A DNA stretch of 64,000 bases from Spectribacter hydrogenoxidans (GCF_031846275.1 NZ_JAVRIB010000005.1:1-64000), one strand, 5' to 3'; counted from the first letter of the stretch, positions 50,818 to 60,179 are shown. Translations and numbers: made by a program. The notes: a model not told the origin generated them from the sequence alone.

Positions 50818-51828
50818 TCAGGCGGATGCCCCGGGCTGTAGCCGCTGGCGCATGCGGCGTATGCGATCGATCAGGCCGCGGCCCAGGCCGACGGGTTCTT
50901 CGGTGACCGGCCGGGCGGCGTAGCGTCGCGTCTGTTCCGGGTTCTGTCGCAGCGTGTGATGCCGTTCCAGCGCGGAACGCACGCTGATGCGGCACATGGT
51001 CTGGCGCAGCGGCCGGACCAGGAAGCGGTAGACCTGGCTGCGGTTGATCAGGTCAATGGCGTCGTGGGCGTCGGCCCGCTCGGTGACGATGATGGATACC
51101 AGATTGGGCGCGTGGGTCTTGAGCAGACCCAGCAGTTCGACGATGCGCGTGTTCTCCACCCGCACGTCGGAAATCAGCACGCCTATATCCTCGCTCTGCA
51201 GCCGTTCCACGGCGGTGTCCAGATCGGCGGCCTCGATCACGCGGTAGTTGCCGCCGAGCACGCCGGCCATTTCGGCGCGGCGGGCCGGCGACGGATCCAG
51301 CACCAACACGCCGGGCCCGGCCGCCTCGGACGGTCCGGTGTCCGCCGGCATATCGGCATCGGCATCCGTGATATCCGCCGGCGTCGAGGCCGCGGGCGCC
51401 GCCGGTACCGGTGCGGCAGCGGCAGCCGCGGCGGCCTCGTCGATAATGGCAAGCAGTTCGTCGTTGACCCAGGGTTTGCTGATGAAACGGAAAATCTCGC
51501 CTTCGTTGATCGAGCCGATGATGGCGTTGAGATCGGCGTAGCCAGTCAGCAGCAGGCGCATGGCGCCGGGCTGGATCGTCCGGGCCTCGCGCAGTAGTTC
51601 GAAACCGGTCATGCCGGGCATGCGCTGGTCGCTGACCAGCACATCCACCGGATGCTCGCGCAGCACCGCCAACGCCGCCTCGCCGCCCTCGGCGATGCGC
51701 ACATTGTAGCGGCGCCGGCAGAGCATGCGCAGGCTGGTGAGGATGCGCGGCTCGTCGTCAACGAACAGCACGCGGGGCCGGGACCCGAGGGCCGGGGCTT
51801 GCGGGGTATCGGGATCCAGCTCGCTCAT
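50818..51828 (-). CDS. Response regulator with two receiver domains
   Basis: A 336-residue protein with REC1 (about 18-130: phospho-acceptor Asp67 in LVSDQRMPG, Thr95, Lys118) and REC2 (about 173-285: Asp221 in LISDVRV, but Arg272 in place of the conserved Lys). An Ala/Pro-rich linker joins them. No DNA-binding output domain is present; the C-terminus is a basic tail. It overlaps the sensor kinase stop by four bases, so it is its partner, possibly acting through protein contacts or as a phosphate sink. REC2 may be weakened by the Lys change. Confidence 0.85.
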   Translation of the reverse strand: MSELDPDTPQAPALGSRPRVLFVDDEPRILTSLRMLCRRRYNVRIAEGGEAALAVLREHPVDVLVSDQRMPGMTGFELLREARTIQPGAMRLLLTGYADLNAIIGSINEGEIFRFISKPWVNDELLAIIDEAAAAAAAAPVPAAPAASTPADITDADADMPADTGPSEAAGPGVLVLDPSPARRAEMAGVLGGNYRVIEAADLDTAVERLQSEDIGVLISDVRVENTRIVELLGLLKTHAPNLVSIIVTERADAHDAIDLINRSQVYRFLVRPLRQTMCRISVRSALERHHTLRQNPEQTRRYAARPVTEEPVGLGRGLIDRIRRMRQRLQPGASA

Positions 51829-53645
51829 GCCGACATCTCCTCGGCCACGCCGACCGGCTCGGCCGTGTCCGCGGCCTGCGCCTGACGCAACGGCAGCATG
51901 ACCGTGAATTCCGTGCCCCGCCCGGGCACCGAGGCGGCGACGATGCGGCCGCCGTGTTCGTTGACGATGCGGTAGACGATCGCCAGCCCCAGGCCGGTGC
52001 CCTCGCCCAGCGGTTTGGTGGTGAAGAAGGGGTCGAATATCTGCGACCTGGTGGCTTCATCCATGCCGGCGCCGGTGTCCCGGATGCGCACCAGCACGCG
52101 GTCGCCTTCGTGGCGGGTGATCAGCGTCAGTCGGCCGGCGTCGCCCATGGCCTGCCCGGCGTTGGTGATCAGGTTGAGAAACACCTGGTTGACCTGCGAG
52201 GGCGCACACTCGATCTCGGGCAGTTCGCCATAGTCGCGCACCACCTCGATGCGGTGCTTGAGCTGGCCCTGGCAGATGTTGAGCGCGGCATCCAGGCCGT
52301 CGTTGAGGTCGACGAACTCGGTGCGGGACCGGTCCAGGCGGCTGAAGTCCTTGAGGTTGGCCACCAGCTCGCCGATCTGGGCCAGGCCGTGGTGATTGTC
52401 GGCCACCAGCTGCTGCAGCTCCTCCAGCAAGGTGTCGGGCTCCAGCTCGGCCTTCAGCTGTTCCATCTCCTGCAGGGCGCGGGCGGTGGCCTCGAAGTCG
52501 GCCGCCGGGTTATCAAGCAGGGCCAGGGCATCGCGATAGCAGGTCAGCAGCATCGCCACTTCCTGCATCGAGGTGGACACGATCTCGTTGTTGCTGCGCA
52601 CGTAACCCAGCGGCGTGTTGATCTCGTGCGACACGCCGGCAACCATCTGGCCCAGCGACGCCATCTTCTCGGACTGGACCAGCTGGGCCTGGGACGACTT
52701 CAGATCGGCCATCGCCTGTTCCAGATGCTCGGTGCGACGGGCCACCCGCTGTTCCAGTTCCACGTTGGCATCGCGCAAGGCATCGTTGGCGGTATCCAGG
52801 CTGCGGTAGCTCGCGCGCAACCGCCAGCCCAGCCAGGCCAGCCCCAGCAGCAACAAACCGGCATAGGCCAGCAGCGCCCAGCGGTATTGCTGGGCCGCGG
52901 CCAGCCGTGCACCGCGGGCGTCGGCATACGCAGTCTGTATTTCGCCCAGACGCTCGTTGGTCGGAAACGCCAGCAGCTTTTCCAGCGCCGTCTGCACCAC
53001 CTGCTTGTCGCTGAGCACCGCGTTGCCCAGCGAGGCCAGCCGCCGGAACGGCGTGCCCGCACCATCCGGCAGCGCGATGTCGGACTGGCTCACGCGGTAG
53101 AGCATGTCCTCGACCGCCTCGAGGTTGGTCGGGTTCGGCAGCATGCCGTAGGCGAGGATTTCCTTGTTGAAGCGGTTGACGAAGTCGATCGCCGGATCGA
53201 ATTCGTCGGTGACCGGCAACTGGGCCAGCAGTTCGTCGGACACGCTCGGGATCAGGGCCAGCGCATTAACTAGCCGCAGGTTGCGGCGCTCGTACTCGCG
53301 GCCCAGTTCCACTTTCTCGCGCATGGCGACGATGTAGTCCGCACGGGCCGAGTCCATGGCCGGGGCGATGCCGGCCAGCGGCCCGGTATCGGCGGCCAGA
53401 TCGTCCATGCGGGCGGCGACCTCGTCGAGCAGTTCGTAGAGCACGTCGCGCTGCACGTCGACAATCAGCCGGGCGCGGGCAACCTCTTCATTGAAACGGG
53501 CGTCGAGGCGTTCCAGGGATCGGAACTCGGCGCGTACCGCGTCCTCGTTGCCGGCTTCCAGCCCGCGAATGGCCACCACCAGCGCGGCCAGGCCGGCGAC
53601 CGCGGCCACCGCCAGGCCCGCGATGAAAAGCGGTTTGATCCGCAT
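51825..53645 (-). CDS. Membrane sensor histidine kinase
   Basis: A 606-residue kinase. TM1 (about 6-26) and TM2 (about 256-274) bracket a roughly 230-residue all-helical periplasmic sensor, compatible with a DAHL-type ligand-binding domain. A coiled coil (280-325) leads to the phosphorylated His340 in GVSHEINTPLGY. The HATPase holds NQVFLNLITNAG (486-497), DTGAGM (523-528) and GTGLGLAI (549-556). The ATG at 53643-53645 follows GAGGGGGGAGAC. It sits inside a lipid-degradation gene run, so it may sense a lipid-derived ligand. Confidence 0.88.
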   Translation of the reverse strand: MRIKPLFIAGLAVAAVAGLAALVVAIRGLEAGNEDAVRAEFRSLERLDARFNEEVARARLIVDVQRDVLYELLDEVAARMDDLAADTGPLAGIAPAMDSARADYIVAMREKVELGREYERRNLRLVNALALIPSVSDELLAQLPVTDEFDPAIDFVNRFNKEILAYGMLPNPTNLEAVEDMLYRVSQSDIALPDGAGTPFRRLASLGNAVLSDKQVVQTALEKLLAFPTNERLGEIQTAYADARGARLAAAQQYRWALLAYAGLLLLGLAWLGWRLRASYRSLDTANDALRDANVELEQRVARRTEHLEQAMADLKSSQAQLVQSEKMASLGQMVAGVSHEINTPLGYVRSNNEIVSTSMQEVAMLLTCYRDALALLDNPAADFEATARALQEMEQLKAELEPDTLLEELQQLVADNHHGLAQIGELVANLKDFSRLDRSRTEFVDLNDGLDAALNICQGQLKHRIEVVRDYGELPEIECAPSQVNQVFLNLITNAGQAMGDAGRLTLITRHEGDRVLVRIRDTGAGMDEATRSQIFDPFFTTKPLGEGTGLGLAIVYRIVNEHGGRIVAASVPGRGTEFTVMLPLRQAQAADTAEPVGVAEEMSA

Positions 53646-53757
53646 GTTGTCTCCCCCCTCTTGTTCGTATTGTTTTTCAGCCATCGCACCGGCACGGAAC
53701 CGGCGGGGCCGTCGGGGGTCTGCGTCACGGAAACCGGTAGTGCCCCGGCGCAGCCCC

Positions 53758-54036
53758 CTAGCCGTACTGTGCTTCGACCATGTCCACTTCGTCCACATAG
53801 GACCGCATGGCCTGGTCGCGAGTCATCCCCTTGCGCTTGGCCCAGGCGTCGTACTTCGCCCGTTCGATCACGTTGAGCATACCCGGCCGCTTGCCGGACA
53901 CGTCGCCGTCGGTCGCCTGTCGGTACAGGGCATACATGGTCAGCTTGTAGTTATTGCTGGGCTTGAAGTCACCGTCCGTCGGGGCGTTGCGCACCTTGTC
54001 GACGGCCGCGTTGAACTGTTGTTCCAGATCGGACAT
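53758..54036 (-). CDS. Acyl-CoA-binding protein (ACBP)
   Basis: A 92-residue four-helix ACBP. LEQQFNAAVDKVRNAP and the ligand-binding LTMYALYRQATDGDVSGKRPGM, then RAKYDAWAKRKGM, contain the Tyr and Lys residues that contact CoA. It buffers and delivers long-chain acyl-CoA in the cytoplasm. ACBPs are common in eukaryotes and sparse in bacteria. It lies between the lipase and the sensor kinase on the same strand. CAGGAGACAT precedes the ATG. Confidence 0.9.
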   Translation of the reverse strand: MSDLEQQFNAAVDKVRNAPTDGDFKPSNNYKLTMYALYRQATDGDVSGKRPGMLNVIERAKYDAWAKRKGMTRDQAMRSYVDEVDMVEAQYG

Positions 54037-54156
54037 GGGGCGTTATGTCTCCTGTGGCTAGCGGGTCGAAATCCGCGCGACGCTGTTCGTTTGTCGGTCC
54101 TGCTCGGCCGGCGGACTGACGTCGGCCCTACACGGACTCGAGGCCGGCATTGCACA

Positions 54157-55452
54157 TCACGATCCCATGGCCTGCTTCACGCGCTGCCGCAGTCGGCCGC
54201 GTGACTTGCCGTGCAGCCATTCGGACAGTGCGGTGTAGACCTGCGGGTGGTTCATGATCTCGAAGTGGTTCATGCCGAAGAAAATGCGGCCGTCGGCATC
54301 ATTGAAGTGCAGCCGACGGCTGGGCTTGCGCGATGCGCCGGTAGCGCTGCGGATGGGCACCAGCAGGTCGCCCAGCCAGCGGTCGGCGAAGTCGCCGTGG
54401 CGGCGGCCCAGGCTGGCGGCCACCAGATAGTTGCGGGTGCCTTCCAGTGGCCTGAGCTTGCGCGGCGTGATTTTCTCGGGATGGTCGGGATCGCGCCCCC
54501 GCCAGTCCTCGTCCACCAGAAAGCCGTAGCGCAGGTCCTTCACGCCCGCGCTGCGGACATTGCCAATGCGCGCGAACGGCGCGGTGAACCGGGTCCAGGT
54601 CAGGGCGTGGGTGAACGCGCTGCCCAGCCGCTCCAGCGGGGCGCCGAGATGCGGCGAGCCCAGGCATACCAGTTCGGTGAGCTCGGACGGCCAGCGGCAG
54701 CCGGCCTCGCGCCCATAGTGAGTGGCGCTGCGGGCCACCAGCCCGCCCATGCTGTGCCCGATGATCACCAGCCGCTGGAGTTTCGCGGGATAACGTTCCA
54801 CCAGTCGCTCGAGCAGCGCGGCCAGCTCGCGGCCGTTCTCGGAGATGTGGCAGCCGCTGTTGTAGCGCAGGTAGAGGGCGCTGTAGCCGTGTTCCTCGAC
54901 CAGCCGGGCACCCAGATCGGGGCCGCCGGGGCGCTGCCACTGCTGATCGTTCATGCCCAGGCCGTGGACCAGGACCACCAGACGCTTGCGGGGCTTGCCC
55001 AGCGCCCGGCGCAGGCCGTCGCGGTCGATCTCGACCTCGGTGCCGTCCGCTTGATGCAGCCCCATGCGGATGGCCAGCGGGTTGCCCTCGGCCGCCATGC
55101 GGTCACCCAGCACGCCATTGAGCGCCGAGATCACGGCCAGCCGGCTGCGGCCCAGATCCAGTCCGCGGCGCACCGGCACCAGCGCCCCGGCCAGACCCAC
55201 GGCCTGGTCGGCCACGATGAAGGAGGCATCGCCGATTTCGCGCACGCCGCGATAGACCCGCTGGGTGCGATCGACCAGCTGCCGGTCGATCGGGTTGACC
55301 CGACCGATGGTGCGCAGCACCGAGCTGTGCACGTCCTCGACGATGTCGGTGACGCCGAAGAACAGCCCACGCCACAGCTGGACGGCGCCCTGGGCCCAGT
55401 CCTGGGCCGACAGGCGGCGAGGCTTCACATGCTGCGTATAGCGATCACTCAT
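54157..55452 (-). CDS. Lipase-like alpha/beta hydrolase
   Basis: A 431-residue hydrolase. The N-terminal 150 residues are helical and of unknown role. VVLVHGLGMND carries the oxyanion HG (163-164), IGHSMGGLV has nucleophile Ser234, and NHFEIMNHPQV near the end provides the likely catalytic His. It resembles triacylglycerol lipases/PGAP1-like esterases without a signal peptide. The ATG at 55450-55452 overlaps the upstream gene's stop as ATGA. A longer start at 55467 is less likely. Confidence 0.84.
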   Translation of the reverse strand: MSDRYTQHVKPRRLSAQDWAQGAVQLWRGLFFGVTDIVEDVHSSVLRTIGRVNPIDRQLVDRTQRVYRGVREIGDASFIVADQAVGLAGALVPVRRGLDLGRSRLAVISALNGVLGDRMAAEGNPLAIRMGLHQADGTEVEIDRDGLRRALGKPRKRLVVLVHGLGMNDQQWQRPGGPDLGARLVEEHGYSALYLRYNSGCHISENGRELAALLERLVERYPAKLQRLVIIGHSMGGLVARSATHYGREAGCRWPSELTELVCLGSPHLGAPLERLGSAFTHALTWTRFTAPFARIGNVRSAGVKDLRYGFLVDEDWRGRDPDHPEKITPRKLRPLEGTRNYLVAASLGRRHGDFADRWLGDLLVPIRSATGASRKPSRRLHFNDADGRIFFGMNHFEIMNHPQVYTALSEWLHGKSRGRLRQRVKQAMGS

Positions 55453-56711
55453 TTCCGGCACTGCCATGCAATGGTGGTCAGGAGTTCGCCGAGCGCGATC
55501 AGATGCCCGCCCAGCACCGCCTTGCCGGTGACCAGCAGGGAGACGGCGATGTCGCGGGACGGATCGGCCCAGCCGAGAATGTTCATGAACCCGAGGTGGC
55601 CGTAGGCAGTCCCGGTCATGGGCCCGTACAGCCCGAACGGATTGGCGCCGAGCATCAGGCCTTCCGAATAGCGCATCGGAATCTTCAGCGTGTGGTCGAA
55701 CTGCAGCCGGTTGGCCGGCCGTACGGCACGCGCCACCGTGGCTTCCTGCAGTACCTGTTCGCCCTGCCAGCTGCCGCCGTTGAGCAGCATCTGGTAGAAG
55801 CGCGACAGTTCCTCGGCGCTGGCATAGAGATTGCCGGCCGGCACCACGGCCTCCATGAAGACGTCGGTGTTGGAGGCCTCGATCACCTTCTCGAAGGGCA
55901 CCGTCAGCGCCCGGGCCACCACCGCGGACAGCGGGAAGCGCACCGGCTGGCCGGCAGCGTAGTTGAGCGCACCGTTCGGGCGCAGCGCCGGTTCCAGACC
56001 GTAGGTGAAGGTCTTCATGCCCAGCGGCCGGCGCAGACGGGTGTCCAGGTACTCGCTGATCGGCGCCCCGGTCACCCGCTGGATGATCTCGCCCAGGATG
56101 AAGCCGCCAGTGATGGCGTGATAGGCCATGCGGGGGCCGTCGCGCCAGGTGGGCCTGGCCGCGCAGATCATCTCGATGCAGCGGTCCCAGTCGAGCAGGG
56201 TTTCCACCTGCGCGGCGTCGCCCGCGACATCGAACATGGGGAAACCGCCGCGATGGGCCAGGACTTCGGCCACGGTGGTCTCGCCCTTGCCGGCGGCGGC
56301 GAATTCCGGGAGGTAGTGCGACACCCGCTCATCGAGGTGGATGCCGCCCTCCTCGGCCAGCTTGTGAACCAGAATGGCGGTCACCGCCTTGGAGGCCGAG
56401 AACAGGCAGACCGGGGTATCCGGCCGGGCCAGCAGGCGCGGCTCGCGATCGTTGTTCATCGGACCGTTGCCGCGGGCGTGGCCCAGCGACCGATTGAGTA
56501 CGATCTGACCCTGGCGGCGCAGACAGAGAGTGATCGCCGGATAGGCGCCGCTGCGATAGAGGTCCTCGGTGGCACCCCAGATGGCGTCCACCGCCCGCGC
56601 GGACAGCCCGCCCGCGCCGGGCGGGCGCTCCGTGCGGGTATCGATGCCGGTGACGTCCCCGAGCTCCTCGGGGACGTCGACCAGCGCGGCTCCCAGCAGG
56701 CTGCGGGTCAT
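55449..56711 (-). CDS. Beta-lactamase-fold esterase (EstB/LpqK-like)
   Basis: A 420-residue serine hydrolase. SxxK is SASK (105-108), and MAYHAITGG supplies the Tyr-containing motif. A His-Gly pair near the C-terminus (YGHLGFMN) fits the third motif. There is no signal peptide, so an intracellular esterase is favoured over a penicillin-binding function. It starts eight bases after the fadE stop and overlaps the lipase start by four bases, tightly coupled in the fadE run. Confidence 0.85.
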   Translation of the reverse strand: MTRSLLGAALVDVPEELGDVTGIDTRTERPPGAGGLSARAVDAIWGATEDLYRSGAYPAITLCLRRQGQIVLNRSLGHARGNGPMNNDREPRLLARPDTPVCLFSASKAVTAILVHKLAEEGGIHLDERVSHYLPEFAAAGKGETTVAEVLAHRGGFPMFDVAGDAAQVETLLDWDRCIEMICAARPTWRDGPRMAYHAITGGFILGEIIQRVTGAPISEYLDTRLRRPLGMKTFTYGLEPALRPNGALNYAAGQPVRFPLSAVVARALTVPFEKVIEASNTDVFMEAVVPAGNLYASAEELSRFYQMLLNGGSWQGEQVLQEATVARAVRPANRLQFDHTLKIPMRYSEGLMLGANPFGLYGPMTGTAYGHLGFMNILGWADPSRDIAVSLLVTGKAVLGGHLIALGELLTTIAWQCRK

Positions 56712-56719
56712 CGCGCGCC

Positions 56720-59218
56720 TCAGGACACCGCCCGGATGCGGGCCTCGCCCGGGCCGGGCTCGTCGCGGGGATGGGCCAGCGGCTCGCGCACGTAATCCTG
56801 GCTGAAGTCATCGGTAAGGATGGCTTCGTAACGCAGGGCGTCGTACTCGCGGATGCCGTCGGCGGCCGCCTGGCTGATCAGGCCCTGATTGACCGCATCG
56901 GTGAGCTGGGCGGATACATCCTCGCCACGCACCCGACCGGTCTTGACCGCCTTGAGGAACGGTTCGTAGTCGGCCTCGATCTCCTGCAGCTTCTCCAACG
57001 TGCGCAGCATGTGGCCGGTGGGACCGTTGTCGGCACCGCCGATGTACAGGTCGTACTGCAGGCGCTGATTGAGTTCGCTGTCGGTGGCGCTGTCCAGCAT
57101 CACGTCGCACACGGCGGCGTTGTCGGCATCCGAGGGGCCGTCGAACTGCCGGCCGCGCGGCATGGTGGTCAGCTTGAGGATCGGCCGTACCGCCTTGACC
57201 GGGAAGTTGCGGATGACCTCGTATAGAGCCTTGTCCAGTTCGGCCAGGTGATGGGCCATTACCCAGCGCACATGGGCCATGTCGGCCTCGCTTTCCCCGT
57301 GCTCGTGCACGTAGCGCAGCGTGGCCGAAGCCATGTACAGATGACTGAGCATGTCGCCCAGACGCGCCGAGGTGCGTTCGCGCAGTTTGAGCGAACCGCC
57401 GAGCACACCCATGGCCACGTCGGAGGCGAACGCCAGCGACGCGGAGTAGCGCTCCAGCTGGCGGTAGTAGCCGGCGGTCTCGCCATCCACCGGCGCCTTC
57501 GCCAGCCGGCCGTTGGTCAGGCCCAGCACCAGGGCCCGCACGCCGCGGTTCACGGAATAGCCGATGTGGCCGAACAGCAGCTTGTCGAAATCGCGCAGGC
57601 CGGCCTTCGGGTCGGCATGGCGGGCGGCTTCCATTTCCGCGAACACGTACGGATGGCAGCGGATCGCCCCCTGGCCGAACACCATGAGGTTGCGCGTCAT
57701 GATGTTGGCGCCTTCCACGGTGATCGCCACCGGCAGGGCCTGGTAGGCCGCGGCCAGGTAGTTGCGCGGCCCCATGATGATGGTCTTGCCGCTGTGGATA
57801 TCCATGGCATCGGTGATGACGGTGCGCATCATCTCCGTCATGTGGTACTTCATCATCGCGGTGACGATGGACGGGGCGCAGTGATCCACCGCGCTGGCGG
57901 TGAGATTGCGGCAGGCCTCCATCGAATAGGCGTAGCCGCCGATGCGGCCCAGCGGTTCCTGGATGCCCTCGAACTTGCCGATGGCCACGCCGAATTGGCG
58001 GCGGATCTTGGAGTACGCCGAGGTGATGCCGTACATGCCCTTGCCGGTGGCGGTAGACAGCGCCGGCAGGGAGATGCCGCGGCCGGCGGACAGGCACTCC
58101 ACCAGCATGCGCCAGCCGTTGCCGGCCTGTTCGGGCCCGCCAATGATGACGTCCACCGGCACGAACACGTCGGTGCCCTTGATCGGGCCGTTCATGAAGG
58201 CCGCGCCGGGGTAGTGGCGGCGGCCGATCTCGATGCCGTCGGTGTCGGTGGGGATCAGCGCACAGCTAATGCCATAGTCGGTCTTGTCCGGATCACCCAG
58301 CAGACCGTCCGGATCCTGCAGCTTGAACGCCAGGCCCATCAGCGTGGCCACCGGGGCCAGGGTGATGTAGCGCTTGGAGAAGTTCAGGCGGATGCCCACC
58401 ACTTCTTCGCCGTCGACCACGCGCGTTTCCACCACGCCGGTGTCCGGCATGGCGGTGGCGTCCGACCCGGCTTCCGGCCCGGTCAGCGCGAAACAGGGAA
58501 TCTCGTGGCCGGCGGCCAGGCCGGGCAGCCACTTCTGCTGCTGTGCCTTGGTGCCGTAATGCACCAGCAGCTCGCCCGGCCCGAGCGAGTTCGGCACCAT
58601 CACGGTCACCGCCGCGGTCAGGCTGCGGGTGGCGATCTTGGCCACCACGCAGGACTGGCCGTAGGCGGAAAAGCCCAGACCGCCGTGCGACTTGGGGATC
58701 AGCATGGCGAAGAAGCCATTGTCGCGGATGAACTGCCAGACCTCCGGCGGCAGATCCTTGCGTTCGAAGTGGACTTCCCAGTCGTCGATCATCGCGCACA
58801 GCTCGTGCGTCGGGCCGTCCAGGAACGCCTGTTCCTCGTCGGTCAGCGTCGTGTAGGGGAATTCCAGCAGCTTCGACCAGTCCGGCCGGCCGCGAAACAT
58901 CTCGCCTTCCCACCACACGTCGCCGGCCTCAAGGGCCTCGCGTTCGGTACGGTTCATCTCCGGCAGCACGCTGCGGAAGACCTTGTAGAGCGGTCGCGAC
59001 ACCACCGTGCGGCGCAGCGGCACCAGATTGAACAGCAGCGCCGGCGGCAGGAACAGGGCGGCGGCGATGCCGGCGCCGAGCGTGCCGTACAGGCCGGCGA
59101 AATAGCCTGCCGCCAGCAGCCCGCCGGTCACGGCGGTGAATACCGGCAGCGATACACCGCGATAAAGCAGCGTCCCGTGGAGGACGATAATCGCGAGCGC
59201 AAGGGCCAGAGCAATCAT
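56720..59218 (-). CDS. fadE: Acyl-CoA dehydrogenase FadE
   Basis: An 832-residue FadE, close to the 814 of E. coli. Two N-terminal TM helices (about 1-55) anchor it to the inner membrane. FALTGPEAGSDATAMPDTG is the ACAD signature, and a long C-terminal extension (about 500-832) matches the FadE-specific domain. It catalyses the first step of beta-oxidation. AGGAG precedes the ATG at 59216-59218. It leads an eight-gene co-directional run. A candidate operator at 59275 lies over its predicted transcription start, and a TetR gene is divergent. Confidence 0.92.
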   Translation of the reverse strand: MIALALALAIIVLHGTLLYRGVSLPVFTAVTGGLLAAGYFAGLYGTLGAGIAAALFLPPALLFNLVPLRRTVVSRPLYKVFRSVLPEMNRTEREALEAGDVWWEGEMFRGRPDWSKLLEFPYTTLTDEEQAFLDGPTHELCAMIDDWEVHFERKDLPPEVWQFIRDNGFFAMLIPKSHGGLGFSAYGQSCVVAKIATRSLTAAVTVMVPNSLGPGELLVHYGTKAQQQKWLPGLAAGHEIPCFALTGPEAGSDATAMPDTGVVETRVVDGEEVVGIRLNFSKRYITLAPVATLMGLAFKLQDPDGLLGDPDKTDYGISCALIPTDTDGIEIGRRHYPGAAFMNGPIKGTDVFVPVDVIIGGPEQAGNGWRMLVECLSAGRGISLPALSTATGKGMYGITSAYSKIRRQFGVAIGKFEGIQEPLGRIGGYAYSMEACRNLTASAVDHCAPSIVTAMMKYHMTEMMRTVITDAMDIHSGKTIIMGPRNYLAAAYQALPVAITVEGANIMTRNLMVFGQGAIRCHPYVFAEMEAARHADPKAGLRDFDKLLFGHIGYSVNRGVRALVLGLTNGRLAKAPVDGETAGYYRQLERYSASLAFASDVAMGVLGGSLKLRERTSARLGDMLSHLYMASATLRYVHEHGESEADMAHVRWVMAHHLAELDKALYEVIRNFPVKAVRPILKLTTMPRGRQFDGPSDADNAAVCDVMLDSATDSELNQRLQYDLYIGGADNGPTGHMLRTLEKLQEIEADYEPFLKAVKTGRVRGEDVSAQLTDAVNQGLISQAAADGIREYDALRYEAILTDDFSQDYVREPLAHPRDEPGPGEARIRAVS

Positions 59219-59274
59219 GTTTCGACTCCTGTCGCGGGTCACGCTGGGCTAGCCGGGTGCCGCGATGCAACATA

Positions 59275-59290
59275 GGAAAGAAATCTTTTC
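59275..59290. promoter_or_regulatory. Candidate operator at fadE, shared with the thiolase promoter
   Basis: GGAAAGAAATCTTTTC is a near-palindrome directly downstream of the predicted fadE -10. Its reverse complement matches 9744-9759 at 15 of 16 bases. It overlaps CATAGGAAA (59271-59279), which has an inverted partner TTTCCTATG at 59339-59347 on the TetR side. Confidence 0.65.
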
Positions 59291-59292
59291 AA

Positions 59293-59321
59293 AACCTACG
59301 CCAGCGTGACGGGACTGTCAA
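59293..59321 (-). promoter_or_regulatory. Predicted sigma-70 promoter of fadE
   Basis: On the minus strand TTGACA (59316-59321) and TAGGTT (59293-59298) with a 17-base spacer. The -35 is consensus and the -10 is weaker. Confidence 0.6.
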
Positions 59322-59338
59322 GTTTCCGGAAAGGTGGG

Positions 59339-59347
59339 TTTCCTATG
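59339..59347. promoter_or_regulatory. TTTCCTATG, inverted partner of the fadE element
   Basis: This nonamer is the exact reverse complement of CATAGGAAA at 59271-59279. The two bracket the fadE promoter and lie between fadE and the TetR gene, so one regulator could bind both and control both directions. Confidence 0.45.
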
Positions 59348-59406
59348 CTGCGGTTTGCGCTAACATGACCGTCAAACGTGCCCGGAATGAGGTTCGAGCC
59401 TTGGCC

Positions 59407-60069
59407 ATGACCACCAAGCCCGCCGGCCGCCGTTACCGCGGCCGCACCCCGGAACAGCTGCGCGGCGAGCGCCGCCAGCGCCTGCTCGACGCCGGGCTGG
59501 CGCTGTTCGGCGAGCGCGGTTATGCCAACGCGCCGATCGAGCTGATCTGCTCCACCGGCAGCGTGGCCACCCGCCACTTCTACGAGCAGTTCGATGGTCG
59601 CGAAGCCCTGCTGCGGGCGGTGTTCGACGACCTGGTGGCGGCCACCGGCACGGTCCTGGCCACGGCGCTGAACAACCCCGACCGGGACCTGCACGAACGG
59701 GTGTCGGACGCCATCGGCCAGGCGGTGCTCTACCTGCTCAACGATCCGCGCCGGGCGCGGGTTATGTGCATGGAATCGGTCGGCGTCAGCCGCGAGATGG
59801 AGAGCCACCGCCGGGAGGCCATTCACAATCTGGCCTCGATCATCCGCGACTACTCCCAGCATCTGGCGGAAGCCGGTGAGTTGCCACAGCGTGACTACCA
59901 TTTCCCCGCGGTGGCACTGGTGGGCGTGGTCAACGAGCTGATCACCGAATGGCTGGTGGAGGACACCGGGCTGGACGCCGGTGGGCTGGCCCGCGAAGCG
60001 GTGCTGATCTTCCGCGCGGTGATCATCGGCACCAAGCGATACAGCACGGACTGGCCGCCAGTCGGCTAA
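59407..60069 (+). CDS. TetR-family transcriptional regulator
   Basis: A 220-residue regulator. The HTH runs from about 20 to 66 (LLDAGLALFGERGYANAPIELIC, then VATRHFYEQFDGREALL). The ligand domain is helical and lacks a recognised signature. It is divergent from fadE and is the natural candidate to bind the element at 59275 and its copy at the thiolase promoter, with acyl-CoA or fatty acid as inducer. An ATG at 59365 would add 14 residues; the chosen ATG fits the usual domain start better. Confidence 0.87.
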   Translation: MTTKPAGRRYRGRTPEQLRGERRQRLLDAGLALFGERGYANAPIELICSTGSVATRHFYEQFDGREALLRAVFDDLVAATGTVLATALNNPDRDLHERVSDAIGQAVLYLLNDPRRARVMCMESVGVSREMESHRREAIHNLASIIRDYSQHLAEAGELPQRDYHFPAVALVGVVNELITEWLVEDTGLDAGGLAREAVLIFRAVIIGTKRYSTDWPPVG

Positions 60070-60179
60070 CCCGCGCCGCCTACGGCCCCGGCCGCTGTCA
60101 CGAAAACGTCGTCCGGGCTTTATCAAACGGTCATCTGACTGACGCAAATTGACGCCGTGCCTGATCACGGACCGTCGAT

